The notes under the pieces: model-generated
Database searches by the model: none
What the model was told of the DNA's origin: nothing
Seen by the model: the letters and a program-made list of their open reading frames with translations, nothing else
Assembly: GCA_016713965.1 (NCBI GenBank)
Contig: JADJOC010000010.1
Span: 448,304-512,303, forward strand
Length of the DNA: 64,000 nt
Direction: 5' to 3'
DNA from: Chitinophagaceae bacterium
Lineage (GTDB): Bacteria > Bacteroidota > Bacteroidia > Chitinophagales > Chitinophagaceae
Part shown: positions 1 to 9,023 of the stretch, piece after piece
How positions within the stretch are numbered: position 1 is the stretch's first letter
Layout: every line of letters starts with the position of its first letter
Translations under genes and position numbers: made by a program

Positions 1-305
1 TTGATAAAGTCTTACCATATGCAATAGTTTTTGGCGTAGCAGATAAATGGAAGGACAAGCTTGAAGGATTACATATACGTCCTCCTGAGTGGTATAAAGG
101 CGATCATACAACTTTTACTGCTTCCTCATTTTTGAGAAATATTGATCGCTCAATGAATGAAATGTCCAGGAGTTTTTATAGTTCGCCTCCCAGCAGCAGA
201 AGTAGCAGTAGTAGTGGAAGCAGCGGAGGAAGCTGGAGTAGCAGTGGTCGTAGTAGCGGTTCTTCCGGAGGTGGTTTTGGCGGCGGTGGCGGCGGGAGCT
301 GGTAA
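1..305 (+). CDS. DUF2207-like membrane protein, C-terminal tail (5' truncated by window)
   Basis: Reading frame 3 is open from the window edge to TAA at 303-305 and encodes about 100 residues. The stretch beginning DKVLPYAIVFGVADKW and the Ser/Gly-rich end closing in GGGGGGSW match, almost residue for residue, the end of the next gene (344-2075). It is therefore the tail of a paralogue lying in tandem. In the DUF2207 family this tail is a flexible low-complexity segment after two membrane helices, and its function is not established. The start lies outside the window. Confidence 0.8.
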   Translation, partial: DKVLPYAIVFGVADKWKDKLEGLHIRPPEWYKGDHTTFTASSFLRNIDRSMNEMSRSFYSSPPSSRSSSSSGSSGGSWSSSGRSSGSSGGGFGGGGGGSW

Positions 306-343
306 ATAATTTGTGAATACTTAATTTTTAAAATCTGATTATC

Positions 344-2075
344 GTGAAATTATTTTTTTTTACTTTTCTGTTAGCGTTTACTATAATGGGTACAATACAA
401 GCCCAGGAATACTTCACCATTAAGCAATACGATGTTGCCGTTAAGGTAAATAAAGATGCTTCCTTGGATATTACCGAAACAATAAAAGTAAACTTTACCC
501 AGCCACGGCGTGGCATCTTCCGGCTTATCCCATTTAAATATAAACTTCAACCATTAGGCGATGGAATAGAAAAGGCAGACAGGCAAATGGAATCAGGCGG
601 GTATACCCATACACTTATTGAAGATATAAAAGTGGAAGGGTGGGAATATAAAGTAAGTAACCAGGGCAATTATAAAGAGATAAGAATAGGCAATGCAAAT
701 AAATATTTAAATGGCAATCAGCAATATATTATTCATTATAAGTTACTTAATGCAATAAATTTTTATAAAGATAAATCATAGCTTTATTTTAATGTAATTG
801 GAGACAAATGGCCTGTAACTATTGAATGTATAAATTTTTCTGTTAACCTATATGATTCGCTACCTAATTCTCCGAAGTATTTTGTAGCTACAGGATATGC
901 AGGTTCCCGGGAAAATAAAACCATTTCTAAATGGAATAGTAATAAAGTTTTGTCGGGCAGTACAACTCAGCAATTGTATGCATATTCAGGACTTACAATT
1001 GGGGTCGTTTTTCCAAAAGATTTTTTAATTGAACCTAATTATAATTTACGTGGTATTGAATGGCTGGCATTACCAATCGGTGCTTTCCTGGTAATGTTTT
1101 TAATTTGGAGAAAATGGGGTAAAGATGATGTTTTAACTTTGCAAACTGAATTTTATCCACCCCAGGCATAAGTCCAAGTGTGGCAGGTTATATTATTGAT
1201 GATAAATTACACCGGAGAGATTTAACAGCGCTTATTCCATATTGGGGAGCCGCAGGGTATTTGCAGGTAAAAGAATTGGAAACAAGCGCATTATTCGGAA
1301 TTATTAAAAGTAAAGATTATGAATTTACCAAATTAAAAGAACTGCCAGAAAATGCAATGGCATTCGAAAAACATTATTTAAAGGAATATTTGCTTCAGGC
1401 ACAGTGGTAGAACTTAGCAGCCTTAAGAATAAGTTATATACCAAAATGGACGAAGCCAGGCAGCAGCTACAGGCAGAAGTTGACAGGAGTGCTTATTATG
1501 TAAAATATTCAAGAGGTTTACTTATATTCCTGACAGTTGTAGGAGTGCTTGCAGTTTTATTTGGTATCATTTCATTAGTAGCAATTTTAGCTGATCTTTT
1601 AACTACTTATTGGCTTGGTCTTTCTTTTATAACCACAGGAATTATAATTATAATATTTGCTTCAGTCATGCCCAAAAAATCAGTAAAAGGTAATGAGCTT
1701 TATCAAAAGTTAGCAGGCTTTAAAGAATTTATAAAATTGGTAGAGAAAGATAAGCTAGAACAATTTTTAAAGCAGGATGCACATTATTTTGATAAAGTTT
1801 TGCCTTATGCAATTGTATTTGGTATAGCTGATAAATGGAAGGATAAACTGGAAGGATTAGATATACCACCGCCTGACTGGTATTCGGGCAATTACACAAG
1901 CTTTAATACAGGCGTATTTATGCATAGCCTTAATCATTCTATGAACGTGATGAGCAGCAGCTTTTATAGTGCACCCAGTAGCAGTGGCAGCAGCGGTGGT
2001 AGCTGGAGCAGTGGGGGTAGTAGCGGCGGGTCTTCTGGCGGTGGTTTTGGCGGAGGCGGTGGTGGCAGCTGGTAA
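344..2075 (+). CDS. DUF2207 domain membrane protein (one in-frame stop, two frameshifts)
   Basis: The start at 344 gives a signal peptide ending near residue 20 (...IQAQ). A beta-rich extracellular DUF2207 domain follows (DVAVKVNKDASLDITETI), then membrane helices (IEWLALPIGAFLVMFLIW and a pair near 1510-1670) and a Ser/Gly-rich tail. The frame breaks three times. TAG at 779-781 is in frame and stands where family members usually have Glu (KSELYFNV). A base is missing near 1163 (PPQ|GISPSVAGY). A third shift lies near 1390 before GTVVELSSLKNKL. All pieces are collinear and adjoin, so this is one gene. It is a tandem duplicate of the gene ending at 305. The cellular role of DUF2207 is unknown; it is predicted to sit in the inner membrane with a periplasmic N-domain. 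Confidence 0.8.
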
Positions 2076-2111
2076 CTTAAAACAGTACTATATTTTATAT
2101 AATTTTTATTA

Positions 2112-3485
2112 ATGAAAGATATTTCACAGTTTAATAAGGTTTTTTTTATTGGAATAGCCGGAACGGGGATGAGTGCTATAGCACAATACCTGGCAGGAGT
2201 CGGAAAAGCAGTAAGTGGCAGCGACAGGTACTTTGCCCCCGACAGCTATAATGATGCAAAATTTAAACTGGAGAAGGCAGGAATCAATTGTTTTCTCCAA
2301 AATGGCGAAGGAATCACTGCTGATACAGAATTAGTGATAGTATCTACTGCAGTAGAAGATTCAGTGTATGAAGTGCAAAAAGCAAAGGAATTAAATATTC
2401 CAATAATCAAACGATCTGAATTACTGGCGATAATCGCAAAAAGTAAACGTACAATTGCCGTAGGCGGTACTTCTGGTAAAAGTACTACCTGTGCTATGAT
2501 ATTCGATATATTGCAATATGCAGGGTTGCAGCCCAGCATAATTAGTGGTGCAGGTTTAATTAGTATTATAAACGAAGGCAAAATTGGTAATGCAAAAGTT
2601 GGGGCAGGCGAGTGGCTTATTATTGAAGCAGATGAAAGTGATGGCTCAATTATTCAATATTTCCCGGAAATAGGATTGCTCTTAAATATAGATAAAGATC
2701 ACCAGGAAATTGATGAACTGATCGGGATTTTTAATACGTTTAAAAACAATACACAATCTGTTTTTATTGTAAACGAATGCAATAAATTAGCCCGGAATTT
2801 ATCGGAAAATATTACTAATGATTTTTCTTTGGATGAAAATTCTGGTGCAGGTTTTATAGCTACAGATTTTCAACAGCAAGGATTTAACATAAAATTTTAT
2901 ATCAATGGCACACAATTTTCCGTTGAAACTGTGGGCAGGCATAATGTAGAAAATATTTTAGCCGCAGTAGCAGTAGTGCATCATTTACAAATAAGTATAG
3001 AAACTTGTGCAAAAGCTTTAAAAAATTATAAAGGAATTTACAGGCGCCACCAGGTTCTTGGGCACAAAAATGGTGTGTGGGTAGTAGATGATTATGCACA
3101 TAACCCTGTAAAATGCGCAGCATCTATCGCAGCCTGTCAGCCCGTTGCGCCTAAAGTGATTGCATGGTTTCAGCCTCATGGATATGGCCCTACAAGATTT
3201 TTGCGTCATGATTTTGTAAAAGAAATTGCAAGTGTCTTAAGAGAAGAAGATGAAATCTGGATGAGCGAAATATTTTATGCCGGTGGTACGGCAGTTAAAG
3301 ACATTTCATCAAAAGAATTAATTGATGATATTAAAATTTTAGGCAAAAAGGCGTATTTTGAAGAAGATAAAAATAGTTTTTTGGAAGCTGTACGTCCGCA
3401 CCTGACAGATAACTGCGTATTATTATTAATGGGTGCAAGAGATCCGGGTTTAGAAAAATTTACGCAGGATTTATATAATAAATGA
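2112..3485 (+). CDS. MurC/Mpl-type Mur ligase (UDP-N-acetylmuramate-peptide ligase family)
   Basis: The 457-residue protein has the three Mur ligase domains. These are an N-terminal Rossmann segment (VFFIGIAGTGMSAIA), a central ATPase with P-loop GTSGKSTT near residue 118 and the acidic motif EADESDGS near 175, and a C-terminal domain with RRHQVLG and DDYAHNP. MurC and Mpl attach L-alanine or a murein tripeptide to UDP-MurNAc in the cytoplasm for wall synthesis or recycling. The length fits both, so I do not choose between them. The P-loop carries Ser where MurC normally has His (GTHGKTTT), and NIDKDHQEID replaces the usual NIDxDHLD. That suggests a divergent paralogue rather than the main MurC. 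It starts 36 bases after the DUF2207 gene. Confidence 0.75.
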   Translation: MKDISQFNKVFFIGIAGTGMSAIAQYLAGVGKAVSGSDRYFAPDSYNDAKFKLEKAGINCFLQNGEGITADTELVIVSTAVEDSVYEVQKAKELNIPIIKRSELLAIIAKSKRTIAVGGTSGKSTTCAMIFDILQYAGLQPSIISGAGLISIINEGKIGNAKVGAGEWLIIEADESDGSIIQYFPEIGLLLNIDKDHQEIDELIGIFNTFKNNTQSVFIVNECNKLARNLSENITNDFSLDENSGAGFIATDFQQQGFNIKFYINGTQFSVETVGRHNVENILAAVAVVHHLQISIETCAKALKNYKGIYRRHQVLGHKNGVWVVDDYAHNPVKCAASIAACQPVAPKVIAWFQPHGYGPTRFLRHDFVKEIASVLREEDEIWMSEIFYAGGTAVKDISSKELIDDIKILGKKAYFEEDKNSFLEAVRPHLTDNCVLLLMGARDPGLEKFTQDLYNK

Positions 3486-3511
3486 TAGATTAATAAATTA
3501 AATACTTAATT

Positions 3512-4020
3512 ATGAAAGGAATATGTACACTTTTATTTATAGCTTTTTTTGTTACAGCAAGTGCTCAAAAAAAAGGTGCTATTACACAAAGGATTTACAA
3601 TTATTACCCGGCCAATGGACAGGTAACCTTGTATACACAGATTATAAAGATGATTCAACACTAATAAAATTAAAACTGAATTTATCTATCACAGCTACCA
3701 CTGGAGAAAATTTTTCCCTGAAATCTGAATACACAGAACCCAACGGAGAAATAGTAAAAGACAGCTCTTCATTGTTTATTGATGATAGCGCATCTGAAGT
3801 TACTTATGGCGGAGATATTTATTCAATATTGAAGGTACGGAGAACAGGTAGTCAATTAATTATTGTAACGACAATGGATGGCAAGGATAATAACCAGGAT
3901 GCCGAAATAAGGCACACTTTCAACATTTCAGCCAGGCAGTTTATTATTTTAAAAGAAGTAAGGTACCTGGATAAAGCGGAAAAATTTTTCACAAGACATA
4001 AATTGGTAGTCATTAAATAA
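3512..4020 (+). CDS. Secreted hypothetical protein (frameshift after signal peptide)
   Basis: ATG at 3512 begins a clear signal peptide, MKGICTLLFIAFFVTASAQ, in frame 2. The rest (KDLQLLPGQWTGNLVYTDY onward) continues in frame 1. A run of eight A near 3568 separates them; nine A would restore one frame of about 169 residues. The mature part has a GxWxG-like opening (LPGQWTGNL) and regular beta-strand spacing, as in small lipocalin-like exported proteins, but I do not recognise a family. It lies 26 bases after the Mur ligase and 12 bases before hutI, so it may share their transcript. Confidence 0.6.
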
Positions 4021-4032
4021 TTTAATTAAAAA

Positions 4033-5273
4033 TTGACTACACTTATTATTAATATTAAGCAACTGGTAAATGCTACAGAAAGTTATTCACTTTTACGGGG
4101 CGATGCTTTAGCAATATTACCGGTTATAAATAATGCTTTCCTTCTGGTTGAAGATGCAATCATTATTGATTATGGAAGTATGGATGAATTGAAAAGTAAA
4201 ATTCCTCTTCTTCCTCAAAATGTTATTGATGCGACAGGGCAATTTATTTTGCCTGCCTGGTGCGATAGTCATACACACCTCGTATTTGCCGCCACAAGAG
4301 AAGATGAGTTTGTGGATAAGATAAAAGGGTTGACCTACTCAGAAATTGCTGCAAAAGGTGGTGGCATACTCAATTCAGCAAAAAAAGTACAGGCTGCAAG
4401 TGAAGATGAGCTCTTTCAGCTGGCATGGATGAGATTAGAAGAAATCTCTAAATCAGGTACAGGTGCTGTAGAAATAAAAAGCGGTTATGGGTTAACGGTA
4501 GAAGCTGAGTTAAAAATGCTACGGGTAATTAAAAAGCTCAAGGAAAAGTCTTCATTAACAATCAAATCAACATTTTTAGGTGCACATACATATCCTTTAC
4601 AATATAAAGAAAATCATCAGGGCTATATTGATGAAATTATCAAAGAAATGCTGCCGGTGATTGCACAGGAAAAGCTGGCAGATTATATTGATGTTTTTTG
4701 CGAAGAAGGATTTTTTTCGGCAGAAGAAACGGAGCAAATTTGCAATGCAGGCATTCAATATGGTTTAAAACCAAAAATACATGCCAATCAATTAAATCTT
4801 TCGGGTGGGGTACAGGCAGGCGTAAAGCTCAATGCAGTTTCTGTAGATCACCTGGAAACTATGGACGAAGCTGCTATTCAGTCTTTAGCACAATCAAACA
4901 CTATCGGCACTTTATTGCCAACTGCCGCTTTCTTTTTACGCATGCCGTTTCAGCCTGCCCGGCAATTAATTGATAGCGGTTGCGCCATATCGTTAGCAAC
5001 AGATTATAATCCCGGATCTTCTCCCAGTGGAAATATGAACTTGGTTATTGCCATGGCCTGCATTCAAATGAAAATGCTGCCTGAAGAAGCTATTAACGCG
5101 GCTACGATAAACGGAGCTTATGCCATGGAAGTAGCAGACAGCTTAGGTACCATTACTATCGGGAAAAAGCAAATTTAATTTTCACAAAGGCTATGCCATC
5201 GCTAGTATATTTGCCTTATTCTTTTGGAACGAATTTGATTGATAAAGTGATGATAAACGGTGAGTTTGTGTAA
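4033..5273 (+). CDS. hutI: Imidazolonepropionase (frameshift near C-terminus)
   Basis: This is an amidohydrolase of the third step of histidine degradation, converting imidazolone-5-propanoate to N-formimino-L-glutamate in the cytoplasm. Visible family marks are the metal site CDSHTHLVFA near residue 77, GGGILNSAKKV, the EIKSGYGL segment, KIHANQL and the late metal-binding DYNPGSSP. The track frame stops at 5178 after GKK, because one A is missing in a homopolymer at about 5165. Adding it restores ANLIFTKAMPSLVYLP and a natural end VMINGEFV at 5271-5273. The start used is TTG at 4033, which directly opens the first strand. hutG lies 1.9 kb downstream on the same strand; hutH and hutU are not in the window. 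Confidence 0.9.
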
Positions 5274-5368
5274 TTTTTTGTTACCGGCATTTGAGCTTCG
5301 ATTTGACGATGGTGGCGACGCTCCGTTCATCGGCGGTATTGCTATTTAGCTTTTATTGAAGCGAAAAA

Positions 5369-5851
5369 TTAAAGCATTTCTTTAGCTACCCACATAACTG
5401 TATTTTCCTTTTTTTTATATTTTTTATATAAACTAAACATTGGCGGAATACAATTATTTATTTCATTTTCCTTAAGAATGCGTATCCCGATAAAAAAACC
5501 ATGCATCACATTAATTTGTTTTTCAGCCATTATAGAAAATATCTGTTTGTCATCAATATATATTTTGCCTTTTAGAATATCAAGAAGATTTTAAAACATT
5601 ATCAATATCAATTCTGTTGATATAAGATTCAAAACCACTAATGTTTACAACAACTGTAAAGGCGTTCTTGATATGGCCTTTAGGATTTTTAATACTCTCA
5701 AGTAATTCAAGCACATTTTTTGTAAAAACTTTTTTATTATTTGATTTTTTGTCTGGCTCGTAGGTATTGGGAAATCTTCCATTGTTCCAATTATCTCATC
5801 ATAATAATTACAGAGATAATAATTGATGAATTCTTGTTCTAAATCGCTCAT
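5369..5851 (-). CDS. Hypothetical protein, frameshifted
   Basis: The start MSDLEQEFINYYLCNYYDE at 5851 is clear. The frame then shifts near 5690 (to NPKGHIKNAFTVVVNI), reaches a stop near 5593, and continues in a third frame as KIYIDDKQIFSIMAEKQ to a stop at 5369-5371 after WVAKEML. Joined, it is about 160 residues without signal peptide or membrane segment. The three pieces have consistent composition and adjoin, which supports one gene. I recognise no family. It diverges from the toxin-antitoxin pair, with 76 bases between the starts. Confidence 0.45.
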
Positions 5852-5927
5852 AATAAGTTATTTATTAAAATTGATTTAATATTTATACAATATTATAAAA
5901 TTCTAATATTTTTTGTAATTTTATACT

Positions 5928-6161
5928 ATGCTTTTACAACTGGAAAATACTAATCAAGAGAATATAAATAGGCTTCTTGCATTTGCCAAACAGCATCATT
6001 TGGATTTATCATTAATTGATGACGAAAATAATTATTTATTACCTGGTAAACCACTTACCCCAAAGCAATTAACACAGATAATAGAAAGCAGCCGAAAAAG
6101 TGGAATGATCTCAATGGATAACGCTCATCAAATAATTCGCAATAAATACAATGCAGATTAA
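5928..6161 (+). CDS. Putative antitoxin of a type II toxin-antitoxin pair
   Basis: This is a 77-residue charged protein starting MLLQLENTNQENINRLL. No DNA-binding fold can be named with certainty, but its size, the amphipathic helices, and the overlap of its last 11 bases with a RelE/ParE-like gene match antitoxin-toxin operons. In such pairs the antitoxin binds the toxin and often represses the shared promoter. The assignment rests mainly on context. Confidence 0.5.
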   Translation: MLLQLENTNQENINRLLAFAKQHHLDLSLIDDENNYLLPGKPLTPKQLTQIIESSRKSGMISMDNAHQIIRNKYNAD

Positions 6162-6438
6162 TTATACTACAGATGCATTTGCTTCTTTAGTTTGATTGGT
6201 CAATTTTATTGAATCTGCTAATACAAAAAATGCAGGTTTGCGTTGGTTGAGCCGCTATGAACTGTTTCTTCAGAAAGCATTGTTTAATCCTGGTAAAGTA
6301 AGGCTTTGCAATAATTCCACCTTTAATCAATTAAATCTTCGCTGTCTTTATTTTAATGACTGGATAATTGCGTTTTCTATTGCAGAAAATTATATTTTAA
6401 TAGAAGTGATTTTACACAAATCACGGTTGGGTGATTAG
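6151..6438 (+). CDS. RelE/ParE-like toxin (in-frame TGA at codon 15)
   Basis: ATG at 6151 lies inside the end of the antitoxin gene. The frame reads MQINYTTDAFASLV, TGA at 6193-6195, then LVNFIESANTKNAGLRW to 6438 in the same frame, about 95 residues in all. The order helix, helix (AGLRWLSRYELFLQKAL), then strands ending DWIIAFSI and YILIEVILHKSRL resembles ParE/RelE toxins of Bacteroidota. Members of this fold poison gyrase or cleave mRNA on the ribosome; which one applies here is unknown. The TGA probably replaces a sense codon (Trp or Arg). As it stands the toxin would be inactive unless this is a base error. Confidence 0.5.
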
Positions 6439-6445
6439 TCATTTT

Positions 6446-7056
6446 TTAGTGAAGCAATTCAATAAACTTCGATTTTTCAATCTCTTTCAATATCTCTTTT
6501 TTATCCATATCCCAGTTAATAAGTTTGATTTTATCAAAATCAGCATATTTAAGATTCCATGTTGAAAAATCTTTTTTCGGATTGTCAGGAATATAATAAT
6601 CACACATCGGAAATTTTAGCACCCATTTTGTAGTTGAATTAATGTTGCTGTCTTGCCATGAAGAAGATGAACGTGGTTGATAAACTTCTATCTTACCAAC
6701 AGTTTTTATATTGCCATTAATCTTTGTAGAATCACTATAAAGGAACTTATTAAAACATAAATAAATTAAATTATTTTTGAATCTAATTCATAATAGCCGC
6801 TTGCTTGTATTAAATGCTTTTTCTGTTGCTCTGATTCACTTAGCATCATGTACGATCTTATTTCATACAAGATATTGCCATTCGCATCCAGGGAAAATTT
6901 GTCTGCTGTAATTCCTGTAGACGAGATTGATAACCATTTACGCTGTAAGTAACTGTTCCAGCGCCCTGATAGATCTTTATTTTGAATGGATTGGCCATTC
7001 GCTATGGTAAAGCTCATTATCAAAATAAATAACTCAAGTAAAAATATTTTTTTCAT
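6446..7056 (-). CDS. Secreted hypothetical protein, frameshifted
   Basis: The start at 7056 gives a signal peptide MKKIFLLELFILIMSFTIANGQ followed by DLSGRWNSYLQRKWLSI. The first frame closes near 6766 after YYELDSKI. The minus strand stays open in another frame (NNLIYLCFNKFLYSDSTKI ... KFIELLH) to a stop at 6446-6448, so one base is lost in an A/T run near 6775. The full protein is about 203 residues, exported, with several tryptophans. No family is recognised. It runs convergently with the toxin gene, leaving 7 bases between them. Confidence 0.55.
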
Positions 7057-7139
7057 AACGTAAAGATGCCAATTACTTTTTTTTACACAAAAAATACTCT
7101 TAATAATACAATTTGTCTCATTTTTCCTAACTTCCCGCT

Positions 7140-8186
7140 ATGAAGCACTTTAAATTCTACTCTAAAAAAGATATCTTATCGCTTACAAAAGTCCGCCGCT
7201 TTGAAACAAAGCTTGGTGAGCGGATTCAATACCTAAAAAGTGATGGTGAGTGGCCGGAAGTATTGCAGGAATCCAATGCAAAATATGTTTTACTCGGCAT
7301 TCCGGAAGACATAGGCGTAAAAGCAAATTATGGAGTAGGTGGTGCAGATACAGCCTGGTTGCCATTTTGTCTTCTTTTTTAAATATCCAGAGCAATGATT
7401 TTTTTAGTGGGAGATCAAATATTGATGCTGGGTCATTTTGACTTTGGTGATATAAAATACCTGATAGAAAACCATGCGTATAACCAGGATGAATTAATTG
7501 ATGCATACAGGCATGCTGTAAATATTATTGATGAAGAAGTGGAAAACATGCTTAAAGTAATTGCATCCTGCAAAAAAATTCCCATTATAATTGGCGGTGG
7601 CCATAATAATGCATACCCCATTATTAAAGGGGTAGCTAAAGGCCTGCACAAAGCTGATGTATTGCCACTGGCACAAATTAATGCCATTAACCTTGATGCC
7701 CATACAGATTACAGGGTTGCAGAAGGCAGGCACAGCGGCAATGGTTTCAGGTATGCAGAAGAAGATGGCTACCTGGGAAAATACTGCATGGTAGGGTTGC
7801 ACGAAAATTATATACCGCAAAATGTTTTAATGGATATCCACAATAATCCATTTATAGATTATATCAGCTACGAAGAAATTTTTGTACACGAAAGAAAAAA
7901 TTTTATACAAGCCGTAGCACACGCAACCGGTTTTACAGAAGATACATATGCCGGCATAGAATTAGATATGGACGCTATCGAAAATGTATTAAGCAGCGCA
8001 TGCTCACCCGTATCCATCACACCACTACACGCCAGGCAGTATTTGAATTTCTGTGCTACAGATACAAAAGTTGCTTACCTGCATATTTGCGAGGCAGCTT
8101 CACAATTAGCAGATGGCCGTAAAAGTGAAAGCACCGGAAAATTATTGAGCTATTTGGTTAGCGATTTTATAAAAGCGAATTATTAA
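7140..8186 (+). CDS. hutG: Formimidoylglutamase, arginase family (two frameshifts)
   Basis: This is a ureohydrolase of the arginase fold, predicted to release formamide from N-formimino-L-glutamate as the last step of histidine degradation. The manganese-site motifs are IIIGGGHNNAYP, NLDAHTDYR and GIELDMDAIE. The reading frame shifts near 7365 (VAIL SSFLNIQSNDFFSG continues in frame 2) and again near 7412 before DQILMLGHFDFGD. Together the pieces give about 347 residues, a normal length for the Bacteroidota form. It pairs functionally with hutI upstream, though a toxin-antitoxin pair and two unknown genes lie between them. An agmatinase-like activity cannot be excluded by sequence alone. Confidence 0.85.
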
Positions 8187-8190
8187 GCTA

Positions 8191-8739
8191 TTAGCTACAA
8201 GCCTCAAGATGAGCTTCATCCTTGTAGCTAATAGCTTGGCCAAATCCGCTCTGCAATTTTAATTCTTCCACCACATTAAATATTATCGGGCACATGGCAT
8301 AATGCATCAATGTGCCAAAAAGCCTGCCGGTAAAATTTGGCTTGTGCAAATGTGGGAATTCCCGGCACTCAGTAAACCTTTGCTCATAAATAGTGCAACT
8401 TTTACCACCCAAAAAAGCGCAAGGCATTTTATTCATCACCATCTGGCCCATCTGGCTTACTTCCACATATTTTTCTTTAAATGCTTCTACAGGTACTTGT
8501 AAGTGATCCGACAAATCTATAGTTTCCTTTTCTGTGATATTTATCATTAATATGCTGCAGCACCTTCCACATTGTGTACAATCTATTTGTGGAGTTATGG
8601 CTTCGTTTATTGTATGTACAAGATGATCAACTGTATCACCTGGCTTGCTTTTTAGAAAAGCCCTGAAGCTGTCATTTTCATTTTGCTTTTCATCAGCAAT
8701 TTTTGCTATTTCATCCAAGTTTGTTATTAATTGCTGCAA
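8191..8739 (-). CDS. YkgJ-family cysteine cluster protein
   Basis: This 182-residue protein has the cysteine pattern of the UPF0153/YkgJ family: CTQCGRCCS near residue 55, CAFLGGKSC near 105, CREF near 122 and a late CP. These cysteines are thought to bind a zinc or iron-sulfur centre; the biological role is not known. The gene is intact, converges on hutG with 4 bases between the stops, and is divergent from parE. Confidence 0.8.
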   Translation of the reverse strand: MQQLITNLDEIAKIADEKQNENDSFRAFLKSKPGDTVDHLVHTINEAITPQIDCTQCGRCCSILMINITEKETIDLSDHLQVPVEAFKEKYVEVSQMGQMVMNKMPCAFLGGKSCTIYEQRFTECREFPHLHKPNFTGRLFGTLMHYAMCPIIFNVVEELKLQSGFGQAISYKDEAHLEACS

Positions 8740-8937
8740 CTGAATAATGTTAATGGTTAAGCAAATATATTATCGATTATTATGTTAAAGCCATTAAATA
8801 TTCATTTTGTACACATGTGTTAAAAAACACGGATATAAAATCCAATGTCATTTATCTATATTTGTTACAAATTAAAATACTAAATAAATTAGTATATTTG
8901 CGCCTTTAATTTTAATTTGTCGCTCATAGAACCAAAA

Positions 8938-8989
8938 GTACAAGTGAGTGACCCCGCCTTCGGACGGGGCAGGCAACAACGATGATCCC
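8938..8989. repeat. Dispersed intergenic hairpin repeat, copy A (minus orientation)
   Basis: It contains CCCCGCCTTCGGACGGGG at 8951-8968, a stem with a C(UUCG)G tetraloop. The reverse strand reads ATCATCGTTG, TTGCCTGCC, the hairpin, then an ACTTGTAC end. Related copies are at 15644, 20550, 23304 and 33904. It sits between the divergent ykgJ and parE genes. Confidence 0.75.
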
Positions 8990-9023
8990 ATGAAAAACTA
9001 CTGTTGACAACCAAAATATTACT

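Noticed and set aside
5274..5368. GC-containing spacer after hutI as another copy of the hairpin repeat
   Set aside because: GATGGTGGCGACGCTCC recalls the family, but neither the TTGCCTGCC flank nor the CTTGTAC flank is present.
6193..6195. TGA read as selenocysteine in the toxin gene
   Set aside because: No SECIS-like hairpin follows, toxins of this fold have no selenocysteine, and other stop types interrupt other genes in the same way.
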